From: Alnus glutinosa | Lineage: Eukaryota; Streptophyta; Magnoliopsida; Fagales; Betulaceae | Direction of reading: 5' to 3' | Length of the DNA: 64,000 nt | Assembly: GCF_958979055.1 (NCBI RefSeq) | Contig: NC_084891.1 | Span: forward strand, 22,942,001-23,006,000 | Shown: positions 49,140 through 62,895 of the stretch, in pieces | Layout: each line of letters opens with the position of its first letter | Numbering within the stretch: position 1 is the stretch's first letter | Translations under genes and position numbers: made by a program | Notes under the pieces: generated by a model | Told to the model about the DNA's origin: nothing | The model's input: the letters and a program-made list of their open reading frames with translations, nothing else | Databases searched by the model: none

Positions 49140-52100
49140 TTCTTATAACAAGGAAGCATGATGGTTTGAGGGGGCCGGGGAGGGTCCTACGAACTCTGTC
49201 AGCACCTCTCCCTCAACTATGGAGCCCTCTATCATCCATCTGACGACTCCATTTTCCATCAGAGTTCCCGTACGATTCTTAAACCACGTTGTATGTGCTT
49301 CTGGTGCCAGAACTGAGGGTTTTAGCATGCGGTTTGAGGGGTCATTGGTTCTGGGCTCACTTTCCCAAAGTTCCTTTACTGATGATGAGGCAGACGATCC
49401 TCCTTTTCAAGCTACAGAGCCCTTGGGCTTTCCTAAGGTCGGGGATTGGGTGTTAGATCTCAGAGGCAGAAGGAGAGTTGCAGTCCCAAGTTTTAGTCCT
49501 GGGGCATTTTTTCCTTCTTTCGGAATGAGTTTGGGAGAAAGTAAGGGTAAGGAGCAGGAGCTTTGGCAGTGTCCAGTGTCGGTAGGCAGGGAGCTTGGGT
49601 TAGCCCTGACCAGTTGCAGTGAGGCTAAGACATCCCTGTCCTCAGAATTGGTTCTTCATCAACGGGTCGAGTCCAGGGAAAGTGAGCCCCTTAATATTCA
49701 CCCTCGCAGCAATTGAAGAGCCTATTTTACCAGTTCCAAAGGCTTTGACTGGGTGGTTCAGAAAGCCAAGAGCTTCTGTCATATTGTGGGGTTGTCTTGC
49801 AAAGGGCTTGAGGAACAGTTGTTGTTGTTGCTTACTGCCATTGAAGCGAGCAGAACTTGCAATGGGCCGGTTAGTCCCTCTAGTACTCTTTCTAAGTATT
49901 AAATAGAAGGCATCGTGAGTTGAAGATGTTGGCTTGTTTTGTCAATTAAGACAGGTTTCTTCTCTCTCCTGATTAGGAGGCCCACTTTCCTATGTTTCTC
50001 CGCAAAGGCTCCCTAGAGTTTTATCATAAAGTTTCCTTTATTGCTTGATTGGGTTGAGTTGTTTCGAGTAGAGGGTATTTTAAGCTTGAGAATATGTGGC
50101 TTAAATCTGAAGGTTTTGTGAAAATGGTGAATTAGTGGTGGTCGTCTTATAGCTTTCAAGGATCCCATAGTTTTTTCTTGCTCGAAAACTAAAAGCCTTG
50201 AAACTTGACTTGAAAAAATGGAATAAGGAGGTGTTTGACAATGTTGAGAAGACGAAGAAGGCTATTTTGGTTTAACACCATGATCTTGATGCTATTGCAG
50301 AAGATATGAGGAAAAGGAAAGAAAGGATGAGACCACCAATGATTTGGAAAGGACTACTCTTTTGAAAGAAGTGAGTTGGAAATAGAAATCGAGGGCCCTT
50401 TGGCTGAGGGAGGGAGACAAGAATACAAAGTTTTTCCACTGTGTGGCAAATTTGAATAGAAGGAACAACACCGTGGATTCATTAGTGGTTAACGACTCCA
50501 CCTCTTCAAATTCTACATAAATAAGTGAGAATATACTACAATTGTACACTCATCTTTATTCAGAACAATTCAATTGGCGGCCTAAACTGGCTGGCTCACT
50601 TGTAAGGCTAATCCCAAGCAATTTCATTATTTGTGATATCATTTCTTATGTTTTGAAGCTGTTTCGAGGTTGAAAATGATCCTGACTAATTCATAATTAG
50701 TCCCCATTGGCGCCGTAGATAATGTTGGAGGCTTGGCCAGTATCCTTGTTTGTAGTGTGTCCTCTGTGCTTATTAAGTATTTGATTCTTCATTTGGGGGC
50801 TCCATTTCAGGCAAAATCTATATGGAACGGTATTATTGAAAATATGGAACATTGCTTGGCAGGTTGGAAGAGGCTTTATCTGTTGAAGGGTGGTAGGATC
50901 ACTTTAATTAAAAGCACTCTCCAATTTGCCTACTTATTTTATGTCCCTTTTCCCAATCACAATTGGAGTTGCTAAATGTATCGAGAAAATTCAGATGGAT
51001 TTCTTGAAGGGAGGAGTCAATGACGAGTTTAAAATTTCATCTAGTTAGTTGGTCCAAGATCTGCACTCCATTGTCTTCAGAAGGTTTGGGGGTTAGGAAT
51101 TTGATTTTGTTCAACTAAGCTCTATTGGGGAAATGACTTTCGCATTACACCACAAAGAGAGAGACTTTGTAGAGAGCAGTGGTGGAAGCTAAATACGAGA
51201 GCTTGTTAGGTGGGTGGTGCCCCAATGCGGTGCACGGGTCCTACAGGGTGGGGGTGTGGAAAAACAATAGGAGGGGGTAGGGGGATTTCTCTAGATTTGT
51301 GAGATTTGAGGTGGCAGCCGGGTCTAGGATTTGGCTTTGGCATGACGTGTGGGTTGGAGCTAAGAACTTGAAGGAAGTTTTCCCGGTGTTGTTTAGCATT
51401 GCTTGCTTTAAGGAGGCCTTGGTGGCAGACCACATGCAGTTTTCAAATGACACTTGTCAGTGGAATGTTACATTCATCAGATTTGTGCATGATTGGGAGA
51501 TGGAATTGGTCACTTCATTCTTCAACCTCTTGTACTCTATCATGTTGAGACAAGGAGGCTTGGAGATAGGACATATTGGACCCCTTCCAAAAGACAAAAT
51601 TTTAAGGTTAGATCTTCTTATCATGCGTTTAGTCCCCCGCTCTCCTAGAAGAGCACTTGGGGAAGCAAGGCGCCTTCGAGAGTGACTCAATTTGTTTGGT
51701 TAGTAGCGTTAGGGGGATTCATAACATTGGATAATCTAAGAAAAAGGCATGTCATAGTAATGGACTGGTGTTGCATGTGTATGAAGAGTGAGGAATCCAT
51801 CGATCATCTTCTGTTCCATTGTGAAGTAACTAGAAACTTGTGGGTTTCAGTTTTTCGTCTAACGGGGATAGAGTGGATAATGCCCCAATGGGTGGTGGAG
51901 CTATTGGCGTGTTGGAAAATTTTGGGATTGTGTAAGAACAGTGGTCGAGTTAAAAGATATATTGTTCAAAACCCTTTATGGGTGAATGGTAACTGCCAAT
52001 AGTTCTCGCTTCTCTAATTTTCTAGAATATTTGGATTTGTGCTCTTTTTCTTCCCCCTTAGCGGGTGTCTCTCTTGTATACTCTCTGTATACTTGGATTG

Positions 52101-52150
52101 CGCCCCTTTGTGCTTTCTATAAGATTGAATTACTTATAAAATAAAAAATA
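49140..52150 (+). mobile_element. L1-type LINE, internally deleted, plus strand
   Basis: 49219-49716 is an open frame of 165 codons that may be ORF1-derived. Reverse-transcriptase remnants follow: [24 protein letters not shown] at 50395-50450, a gap where most of the polymerase core should be, the thumb (about 50810-50960, AKSIWNGIIENMEHCLAGW), a connection segment (51299-51500, FEVAAGSRIWLWHDVWVG) and zf-RVT (51682-51960, EESIDHLLFHCEVTRNLWVS). The end is the family tail CTTGTATACTCTCTGTATACT ... TTACTTATAAAATAAAA. Frames are broken throughout, so it is not active. Confidence 0.8.
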
Positions 52151-53369
52151 TATATATTACAATTCAACTAAGATATATCGTACTAGCTGATTCTAGAGCG
52201 TACATAGCTGGTTTGGCTTTGCATTTAGAGAAATGCCTATAAGCTTATCAATTAAGAGGCTGATGCTTTAATAAATTATTGAATCGTGGATCCTAAATTG
52301 ATCAATCAAAATGAATCATATACTAAAGTTCTACCAAACTAGGAAGATATTGTAGTTTTATCAACAATTTTATCCTAAGATATCTGGTTTCCTGTCAATT
52401 AACAACCATTCCAAGAATTTAAACCAAATCTCAATGGGACAGAGAGAGCATATTAAGCAACAGCAGCAGCAGGAGAAGAAGATTAAGAGGAGGAGGAGGA
52501 GGAGGAGGAGGAGGAGACCAAGTTTGCAAAGAACAAGAAGTTGGGAAGTAAAGCTGGAGCTCAAAACATGGAAACTACCATCGCTCACATGTCACCAGCA
52601 TTCTCGGAGACCTTACCGTTGATTTTCACTGAAAATGATGCAGATAAATAGGAATTACAAGGGACAGGGCAGTTTTTGTCTTCTTTGTTTCCTCAATGAA
52701 AGATATAACAGAGAAAGATCTTCTATTGGGGTAACAAAATAAGATGGACTACTCCTATGCTTCAAAAAGTGATTATTTTTATGTAATTTTTTTTCCCCTT
52801 TCTTCAGGATAAGTAAGGGGTATTAGAAACGCAAATGGGCACAACCTATTTGCATTGGAAGAATCCAAAGAGAAGAGAAGGCAATATAAGAAAAGCTAAT
52901 TTATAAAATCTTAAAAAAAAAAAAAACAAAAAAGCAGAAAATGAAGAAAAACTTCGAAAGAACTTTTGCAAGAAATAAAAGTGAAACCACTTTTCCTCCT
53001 TAAATTTGCTTGCCTCAAGGAAGTTCAATCACATGTAATAGAGGTGAAGGAAGATAAATGGCAAATATCAAGAGACGGTGCAAAAAATCAGTAAAAAGAT
53101 TTAGAGAAAAAAATTCAAAACAAAGTACCTTACACTAGAATCTGAGCGTCTGTGATGATCTGCATGGAATAAGATGCTATCATCCAAGCATGCTGAGGCA
53201 TAAACTGAGCATAATACCAATCTTCTATGACTTGTTCCGGGAGTGCTAGTGCAAATTGGTATCCAAGGATGCCACAACTTGCTGATTCCATCCAAAATAT
53301 CAGTGAAATGGAAGTAGGAATAATTTTAAAAAATAAAGACAGTCATGCCATCCTTTTCATTTGGCAACT
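52151..53369. other. 3' flank of the PPR gene
   Basis: Contains a CAG/GGA simple repeat at about 52457-52516, whose open frame of poly-Gln and poly-Arg is an artefact, and an A-run at about 52911-52925. Likely includes the 3' UTR of the minus-strand PPR gene. Confidence 0.5.
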
Positions 53370-56300
53370 CTATTTCCAAGCTTGTTTTTCCAATCCAATC
53401 TCTTCAACGTTTGACAGCAGAGTTCTCCCAATATATTTCCTATTTCTAAACTTCTTGGTTTTCTTATCTCTCCCAAGCTCAACCATTTTCTTCATTTTTT
53501 CCAACTTCTCTTTCCCCCCTTCTATGTCAGCTCGAATGGCTTTCTCTCTTCTATCATCCGATAGCAAAGCCAATCTGGCGAACTTCTTGGGCCTCACTAG
53601 TCCAAGTCTCTCAGTTATGTCCTTGAATGCAGGAACAAGTCCGCGTCTAATGAAGCATCCTTCAATGAGTTGCATTGAGTTTGATTCAGGGAGAGATGGG
53701 GCATCTTTCAACTCAAGATCCAAGCAAAATGGGGAGTCCTTCAACCACATTCTAAGAGAGTGTGCCTTAGCCACAAGGAGCCCACTTCTTGTTCTACAAG
53801 GCAGAAAAGGGGATCCCATCTCCCAAAGGCAAGCCTTCAATGTGCTATTAAGGGAAACCATGTTATACTCTGCTGTCCCTGTTATCAGAACAACTGATTT
53901 TGGAGACTCTGGATAACCCTGCAATGATGCGTCCTGCCATAATATAGGAATCCTTATGTGAGAGACAATAATAATAGTAATCATCTTCTCAAAAGTCCAG
54001 TGACACTAATGGCTCTTATAGCAGACCCAGAAATCAGATTAAACTTATCCTCTGTCAATTACATGTTCCATTTGCATCCTTCTCAGATTTTGCATGTATA
54101 TCTATATTACCAAGCTCACATATGAATCAGATCTTGATCATTTGTGTGTGCATGTGTGTTCATGCATGTGCACGAATGTGCAATTGTGCTAGAGTGCTTG
54201 AATTTATGCAGGTATAGATGTACAGACTAGTGCAAGGTTACATCTTTTACATACTAACCAACATTGGGTTAAACTTTTATTTCCCAAAGATGCAGATGTA
54301 ATGTTTTATGCTTTTGCTATTCTAACAAAATTCTGTTGAATTGTGAAATTGCTTGTATTTTTTTTTTTTTTTTTGTCCTTTGGCTTTTCCCCCCTTCTCT
54401 CGGTGCTTAACCAAGAAGATATTGCAAAACAACTTTTTTTTTTTTTTTTATTCTTTTTATTTCAAAGAAATGCAAGAATAAAGTATTCATGACTGCTCTG
54501 TCTTTTTTTTTTTTTTGGCCCTCTTGGGGAGAGGGGCGTGTGGGAGACAGAAAATAGATGTGCAATAAATCCCAAATTAATAAAAAGAAATGAGTTCTGT
54601 TTTTCTATTGTGATTCCAACAAGATTCCGTATTGTAATTAATCAAAAGTTGGTCAAAGAACAAGAGTTGGCTGGTAATCCCACAAAAGGATCACAACTAA
54701 CCATGTAAATATTGATCGGGAAACTAAAAATTTGAAAGAAAAAAAAATAGTGGATCACATGTATTCAGTTTGATAAGGTGCATAAAAGTCATCTACAACG
54801 GATTTCTTTAGATCCTCCATTTCTTTTCCACATTTCATAGAATTTTACTAAATTTCATTGGAGAGAATCATCACAATCAAGATAATGTGTGACTTATGGT
54901 AGACTCGATCTACTTCATATCCTGTCTGAAGCTGAAATAGACAAAAATTTGAAAGGGAGTGGAATTGGCTCGAGAGCATTCAATGAAGAAAATCTAAAGC
55001 TAAGATCCAAGATATTAAACATTTGCATGCTACTATTAGTATTTTTTTTATAATTAATTTAATCTCATTGAAAAGCGTAGAGGGGTGCAACCCTAGTACA
55101 CGGAAAGTATACAAGACAATCCTCTATTCAGTAGAAAAGGAAAAACAAAGGTTCAAAAAGTCAGAAATAACCAAAATAAAATAAAATCTTCCAGTGACAT
55201 GCTACAAGTGGCAGACATAGGATTCAGAGAAGAATATGCGGCCGACCCTGATTCAATGAAGAGGATTCATTTTTTTTTATAAGCAGAGACTTCTATCGAA
55301 GAGGATTTATAAAGCCAAACTCTATTTAATTGAAACTAAGGCTTACTTGAGTTTAGTTAAGATGGGTTGAGCTGATACTAGTGACATTCTACAAGTTCCA
55401 GTACTCATTGAAGGACAAAGATGTTTACTTTGTGAAATTCAGAAGTTCAAAAAACATTATCATAATTAAAGATACTCTGAAAAAGAGGGTGTTGAAGCTC
55501 AAGATTTGAGTTATTTCATAGGTCCTGAAAGCTGCTGAATCATTCCTGATCTTGTAGGAAAAAACAGCAGCAGCAGCAACAACAACATGATCATTCTGGT
55601 GAAGGAAAGTTATCCAGAAAAACACACTAGCAGTAATAATGAAAACAGTATAACAGCATTCTTAACAATGGCCATAAAGATGTATTCTAAACTTTTGACA
55701 TGGCAGCCCCAAGACAGAGCTAAACATGATAGGCAAAAAAAAAAAAAAAAGAGAGGAGAATTTGCCTGCATATGGTCAAGCCACAAAGTAAGACCAACAA
55801 GAGCTGAACCAGCAGACAACTTTCTAAAATCAGCCCCCCAGTCCTTGTCAGCTACGCTGCATTTGACAAACAAAGAGGTATAAGCGAACCAATGGAAACT
55901 AGGGGATGCATACACTTATGATAAGAGAAACTAATCCTTTCATAGGATATGCAATGAATTAATTTGCACTTCACCCAAAGAGGAATGGCTCTTTCATACA
56001 ACAAATTTGTTCATTCACTTCTGCATATCCAGCTCCTTCCCATTTAGTTGGTTACTCCCAAGCTACTCTAACATTTCTTGGCAAAAACCAGTTTCTAAAC
56101 TAGATGAACAAATTACAAGAATAGATAGCTCAGACCTAGATTTCATAGCACCTACCTGAACACATCATGGCGATAAATGTTCCTCTTGATTGCCAATTGG
56201 AAAACCCATGAAGCAGTAGCCCGGAGTTCAAATGCCCACAACAGATCCCCCAAGGCGTTGACAAAATTAAAGGCTGCATTGTCTTCCATAGGTTCTAGTT

Positions 56301-59300
56301 TCTCTAGACAATGGTCTACCTCTGAAACTTGTGACTTGGATTTTTCTGTCAGAAGCCTACAATACAAGATTCATTAAGAAACAGATTAACAGGACAACAA
56401 AATTCCATTAACATTTGACAAACTAAACTACCTGATTGGAAGATCAAACCCAGCATCCCGGAGTGCATTTAAGAGTATAAGGACTTCACTTGTACGCTCA
56501 CACAAACTTGCAGCCCTAATAAAGCATGTCCATATTCTATGATCTGGCTCCATACCAACTTCCTTCATCTCCACGAGCTTTTGGATTCCAGCATTATAAT
56601 CTCCATTCTTGAGATACGCATCAATAACTGAACTATATGGTAGTGTATCAAGATTTAAGCCAGTTGCTTTCAAATTGTTAAGCACTTTTTCAGCTTCTTG
56701 GGGCTGCCCAGAACTGCCGTAAGAAACCATAAGCAGGTGCATTGTAGCAATTGTGGGTTCTACTCCTGCCTCTTTCATCATGCCCATTAGCTTTTCTGCT
56801 TTGGAATGATTTCCAGAATCTCTAAACATTTTCATCATTAGATGAAAAAAGGAGCGGTCTAATTTACATCCATTTGACCTCAACTCTTCAAAAAGTTCCT
56901 CGGCTTGTTCCAGCATCTGCTGCTTACCGAATGCTGCAATCATGCTTTTGTAAGTGTCCAACTTAGGTTCCAGACCCAGCCTTCTCATTTCAAGCATCAG
57001 TGACAAACCTTCTTCCGGTCTCCGATCCCTGCAGTACATTATGATCAAAGTATTGTAAGTGTCCTCATCTGGATTAATTCCAGCTTCTTGGATTTGCTGG
57101 TACACTTGAGCAGTCTTCTTGAAATCCTCAATTCCAGCATATAGCTTTAGAATAGAATTCCATATTGAAAGATCAGGTTTAAATCCTGCCTCTTCCATTT
57201 CAGATAACATGGCTTCAACATCCCTTACGCGTTTTCCCTTACACAATAACCCAATCATAATCCTGTAAAGATGCATGGTGGGAAAATAACCAGCAGCCTT
57301 CATTCCATGGTATATTTTCTTCACCTCAAAAATGTCTCCGGCATGAGTGAATGCTTCAAGCATCAACAGAATAGAACTTTTGCTTATCTTAAAACCCATA
57401 TCTTGCAACTCCTGGATTATCACATAAAGCTCGTTTAATCTCCCATCAACAATTAAAGCTCGCAATAGACCATTCATGGAATCTACAGTTGGGGAAGGGC
57501 CATCTCTCATCATTGTATTAAAAATAGCCCTGGCTCGTTCATAGCAACCATCTGCAGCATAAGCTTGTATTAAAGCATTCCAAACCTTCCTATCCACTGT
57601 TGTACATTTTTGCCTAAGATTCCCCACCAAGCTTTCCGATTTCTGCCATAGCTTCAATTTCCCATATGCCTCAATAACATCAACATATATTGAGACACTG
57701 TCAAACGAAATGCCTTTCTTTTCTGCTTGATCAACCAAATGATGGGCTGTCTCAGGGAAGCCCATTTTACAATATATTAGCACCATACTTCGGTAAATAT
57801 ATTCAGAAGGTTCGACACCAAAGAATCTCATGTCAGAGAAGACTTGAGAAGCTTCACCAAAGAGTTCATTTTCTTCGCAGCCTTGAATCAGGGTTTCATA
57901 AAGGGTAGAACTTCCATTAAATGAACCAAATCCCCTAGTATTACTAAATTCCACCAATGCAGCATCCAGTTGGTGAGCCTTGCACAGTATGACAACCAGT
58001 GCTTCAGTCAACAGTTGCTTTGAGCCAGGAGCACGTTCTCTCAAGAATTCAAGCAATTCACGTGCTTCTAAGTGCCTGCCAGACAAACTATATGAACTCA
58101 AGATAGATAACAAACTATCACGGTCCAGTTCAAAGCCATTACTGATGGCCAATCTCAACATTCTAGCAGCATGGTCATAGCATCCACCCTTAATGAGAAT
58201 AGAAGAAATAACTTGTGGATTCAGACCGCATATCTCTTCCATATCTCTAATCACTTTTTCAATACCTTCCAATTTGTTTTCCCTCACAAGCACTCGGAGC
58301 ATGACCTCATAAAGAGCATGATCCGGCATGAAGCCATCAAAAACCATTTCCTGATACAACATCATGGCCTTCTTTGTCTCATTGAATCGCAGAAAGATAT
58401 CCAACATAACTGAGTAAGCTAGATGATCAGGTCTAATCCCAGACCTAAGCATGCAATCATACGTTTCTTCAGCCTCTACTAGCTTCCCAACTTTGGCATA
58501 CCCACAAATTAAAGCACTATAAGTCCGCAAAGTGGGTCTTACCCTTGCATCCAACATCTCTGACATCACATTTGCAGCTTCCATTATCTTACTTGCTTTC
58601 CCAAGTGAATCAATCAAAACAGTGTACGTAATCACATCAGGATTTCGGCCTGACAATTTCATGTCCCTGTAAAGCTGTAATGCTAAATCATGTTGGCCCT
58701 GCTTCCCATACATGTGTATAAGAGTATTGTATGTCATCTCATCTTTACCAAATCCCATTTTCACCTTTTCTTCACAAATCTCCTTCACCTTCTCTACATT
58801 CCCTTCTCTTGCAAAAGCATATAACAAAGAATTATACGTCACTGCATCAGGGAAAAATCCTTTTGACTCCAAATCCTTAAAGAGCTGCTCAGCTTTGCTA
58901 GACAGTCCACATCTCCCATACACTGAAATCATGGCATTATAAGTCCATAAATCAGGCTGACAATTATGCACCTCCATATCAATGTAAACCTTCAAAGCCT
59001 CCTCCAAATTCGATTCACGTGAACAAGCACTAATAAGAGTATTGTAAGTTATTATATCTGGCCTAAGCCCTGATCTCCTCACTTCATTCAAAAGTTCAAT
59101 AGCCAAATTTGGTACCATAGCACCCGCCTTCAAACGGGCATTTATCAAAGTATTAAAACTCACGAGGTCTGGCTCGCACCCTCTTTGACGTATCGTATCA
59201 AGCAGTTGTTGGACCTTATCAAACCGGCCATTCCGCGCATACACACCCATCATGGCATTGAAAACTTGGACAGTATTACCCTCTGCCGGCTCCGCCCGGG

Positions 59301-60087
59301 TGAAGATTTCCACTGCTAAGGCTTCTTGATTAGCCTTGCCAAGAATCGACAGGATGGTGGCAAGCATCCTCGCATTCGGGGAGTACCAGTGCCGCAAATT
59401 CAACCACTCGTACACCTCCAACGCTCGCTGCCAGCTCGATTGGCCCACCCATTTCACCACAAAGCAATAATCGGTGGGCGTCATCTGAACCTGCTTGTCG
59501 TCTAACACATCAGCCACAAACTCCTCCGGTTTCAATCCTAAAATCCTATCTGTCAATAATTTCACTCTCTCCCTCCAATCTTTGGCTCTCTTGAGAGCCA
59601 GTTTTGTCATTTTCTTAGCCTTAGTCTTGCTAGGCCTCCCCAACATTTGTTGGGTTTCATCATTAACATTCATATGCAAAGATTCCGCATCATCCCCTTC
59701 CTGGGTTTCGTCTTTGGCCCCAGAATCCGAGGCTTTTAGCGAAAAACCGACATCCTCGACAACATGGGTCGGAGGAGGAGATGCAACAGTGAACTGGGTC
59801 TGAGAGGATGGGTAAGTCTCGGTGAGTTTTAGGTGGGGCCATCTCACTGATGGCGAGGCTCTGCTATATTTGAATTTCTGAGTATTATTGTTATTATTAA
59901 CATTCACTTGGTCAGAAGAATTGCTTGTAGTGGCAGTAGTAGCAGCAGAAGTCGCAGAATTGGAAAAGCAAGAGAAAGGGGTGGTTTTGCCTTTGCATTT
60001 GCATACCTTAGAAGAAGAAGAAGAAGAGTCTGCAGAGTGCAGTATCAAGGGTGACGAGGTAAAGCCCAGCATTCCTGTACAAGCCAT
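53370..60087 (-). CDS. P-class PPR protein, chloroplast type, EMB1270-like (4 exons)
   Basis: Exons are 60087-56432, 56356-56156, 55856-55766 and 53933-53370, giving 1503 residues. Residues 1-60 are Ser/Thr-rich, like a chloroplast transit peptide. From about residue 180 to 1215 there are at least 25 tandem 35-residue PPR motifs (for example YNTLISACSRESNLEEALKV and YNSLLYAFAREGNVEKVKEI). The C-terminal exons encode an SMR-like module (SVVLITGTAEYNMVSLNSTL, GVLVAKAHSLRMWL-like) and a basic tail. Sequence and layout match the Arabidopsis EMB1270 (At3g18110) family as I recall it; that protein is reported to act in chloroplast group II intron splicing, and the role here is inferred. Intron 3 has a GC donor. 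The large exon is intact. Confidence 0.9.
55045..55135 (-). mobile_element. LINE tail in PPR intron 3
   Basis: A T-run followed by the family tail (AAAAGCGTAGAGGGGTGCAACC ... GTATACAAGACAATCC) on the minus strand, the same orientation as the host gene. It is strongly 5'-truncated. No clear target duplication was found. Confidence 0.65.
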
Positions 60088-60409
60088 GGCCGCAGTCGGT
60101 CAGCTGAGGCGGTTCGGTTCAACGCTTCCAGTGTTGAAGCTTGCGGAAGTTATATTATTGGACTTCGGGTCAAGTTGGATAGGCGGGTTTGAAGTCGTTA
60201 AAGCCGAGACAGTACACACCAGTGTTTTTCTTTTCTTTTTTCAAATGCAAACGTAACACTTCAAATTAATTATTAATTTTATTTATTTATTTACCAATAT
60301 TTTTTTTTTTTATTTTGAGTGGAAATAGATTGAACTTCTTTATGCAAATAAAAATTTTTGCTCCGCGAGTACAATACTATGGATAAAGGGAGGGCACTTT
60401 TCCACCTAG
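60088..60409. other. Upstream region of the PPR gene
   Basis: Presumed promoter and 5' UTR on the minus strand. T-rich, with no canonical TATA box at a convincing distance. Confidence 0.4.
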
Positions 60410-61560
60410 ATCTTATTTAGAGAATGAGACAAAACATTCTTTGCTAACACATGGACAGCCAAATTGGCTTCTCTTTACATGATGGACCTCCAAGGAGAGG
60501 AAGGAAGAAAAGGTAAACTGTATATCTTCTAACAGTAGACCATGAGCCTGGTTACATATCTCTTTCCACGTCAGTATCGACATTACCACCAAGGAATCTC
60601 CTTCCAAAATCACCTTAGTCCCCCCCATTTCTCTGTCAAAAAAAACCCCATACCACGAGGCTAAAGCCTCAGCCTACATAGGATCAACCACAAAAGGGAT
60701 CTGGAGAGCCCTTGTTGCCACTATCTCACCTTCTCCATTTCGATAAAAATACCCACTCCCATTTTTAATCCCTCTTTATTAATTGAAGCATCCACATTAA
60801 TCTTCCAAACGTTGAAAGGTGGCGGAACCCATCTGATAGGGAGAGTTGGGGTCTCCTCGGGAGGTCGATTGCGACTGTGAAAAACTTCTAGAAAATCAGC
60901 TATATCCTACTTTGCTCTCTCAATCACAAAAATTGGAGAGAAACTATGTTCAAAAACAGCCTTATTCCTCCTTAACCAAATCAGTCTGTGCTTCTCCCAC
61001 CTCTTCTATACTCAACTTAGCAAACAATTGTCTTACAAGGTCCATCCCATCGTTAGCCACCAAAGCTAATTTCTGGATTCATCTACTCCCTTCTTGTCAA
61101 ACAGTCATCGTTGAAGGACAACTCCACAAGCTATGTACCACCATTTCTGGTTCCTAAAAACATATGGGACAATCCGAGCAAGGAGTAATTTTCCTTGCAA
61201 ACAAATTTTGTGTCACTGGCAACACATTGTTACACACAGACCAACAGAATTGCCTAACCACAGGGGGACTTGCAATCTCCAAATCAGATTCCACAGTGGG
61301 TCAACCGCCACTCCTCTAGAACTCTCCCTTAGCTTGGGTCCTTCTCGCATATACAGATAGGCATTCATGACTGTAAAAACTCCTGAAGAAGTACCATGCC
61401 ACACTACCCGGTTAGGTTTCATCAAATGACTAATCAGCACACTCTCAATCCGAGCCACTTCTCCAGGGTCAAAGAAACTGGAAAGTACCTCAAAATTCCA
61501 TCAACCCGTATTTTGGTCAATTAGAGCAGCCACCTTAGTATTAAGATCCAAATCTGGGTG
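60410..61560 (-). mobile_element. LINE remnant with zf-RVT and RNase H
   Basis: The minus strand 61458-61213 encodes a reverse-transcriptase tail (KPNRVVWHGTSSGVFTVMNA, then LWNLIWRLQVP), and 60628-60413 an RNase H-like piece (TKVILEGDSLVVMSILTW). This marks a LINE lineage carrying a C-terminal RNase H, unlike the other LINEs here, where none was seen. It is broken by stops and frameshifts. Confidence 0.7.
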
Positions 61561-62895
61561 AGGATCTAAAGTGTCAGTTGTGACTTGAGAGCATCACGTG
61601 ATTCACGTCAGCCTTATTTAATGAATATTAAATAGAATTTGAGCATCTGGCATTTCTCTTTCAAGAAAAGTAAATAATTTTCTCAGTTTATCTGATTTAT
61701 TAGAAGAAGAATTTTATATTTGCAAAGGCAAAAAATTTACCTCCTCAATTTTATGTTTATGAAATTTTTCAACAAAAATTTGAACATCAAAGAGTAAAGA
61801 TCAAAAGATCAAAAGATCTAGCTTCGAAGCCAAAAAAATATCAATCTGCACCAAGGATACCATAGACTTTCCTTATCAATCTTAAGGAATGGAACATAAC
61901 ATTTAATATATATATATATATATATATATAGAACGGAATCACCAACCAATGATTTTTCAAGCCCGGCTTGCATTCTCGGCCAATGTTTGGCTTAGGAGAA
62001 AACACGCGCATACACCATGTCTAGTTGTCTACGCGATTCCATGAATATGATGAATATGAGTTAAATGGAGATCAGCAATTACATAATCAAACTACTGCCA
62101 AGACAACCTTAACAGATCTGGAGATCAGACCAAGTAGAACTTATTTCTGTGATACTCGTTTCATTTTTAACCTAATGCAGAGTTGTGCACGGTTCCTGTT
62201 TGAGCTATATGCATAATGTCCCCAATCCCCATTGAAAGACGCACTTGCTTCAGACTAGTAACTGAAAAGTGCCGGTGCTTTGTGAGCTTGAGTAACTGTT
62301 TGGTCAATCAGGTTGGGTTACAATGCGACATTCATAAACGAGTACAACATTAAATAAAAAAAAATGAAAAAAAAGAGACTATGTTTCAAATCCAGTGGCC
62401 AATTGAACCAAGCGGATTGGAGTTGCTAGCAATGCCTATGAATAATATAAGAACGTAAGTATGTTGAAATGAGGGTGATCAATGTCAAGCCAAAATGTCA
62501 ATAAAGCGGAAAGAACTATTGCTCACTTGCATGTACTCTCTCCTTCAGGAACATGTTATATAATTCACAACAATCTTCCAGAAAAGCGTTGCTTTATCCT
62601 CAAGATGTCTCACTAGGAAACTTCTGTTATATTTCCCTGGCAAGAAATGAAAAGCCCCTACTAAACTTTCAAACAGTAAATCACTTCAAAAGAGCAGTTA
62701 CAAACTCTGATAAAAACTGGCAGAGAGGAGATGTCAGATAGGGATGCAACCTCCAGTGACAAAACAGATATAGTGAGAATAGTTCAGTGCAAATTGCTAT
62801 CATAAGCGCTGAGATCCATTGGATGGTTCCTCTTTTCTTAATTTGATTCTTCTCCATAATGCCATTTGCTGGCAAAGCAAACCCTGGATCAATCA
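61561..62895. other. Intergenic; TA microsatellite
   Basis: (TA)n at about 61908-61930. The stretch 62500-62895 is the likely 3' UTR of the ERGIC3-like gene. Nothing else was recognised. Confidence 0.6.

Noticed and set aside
49219..49716. 165-codon frame as an independent gene
   Set aside because: It sits in the same orientation directly before LINE reverse-transcriptase remnants and is better explained as part of that element.
52434..52622. Frame with poly-Gln and poly-Arg
   Set aside because: It is produced by CAG and GGA simple repeats.
53227..53916. 229-codon plus-strand frame
   Set aside because: It is antisense to the last exon of the PPR gene, whose own frame is well supported.
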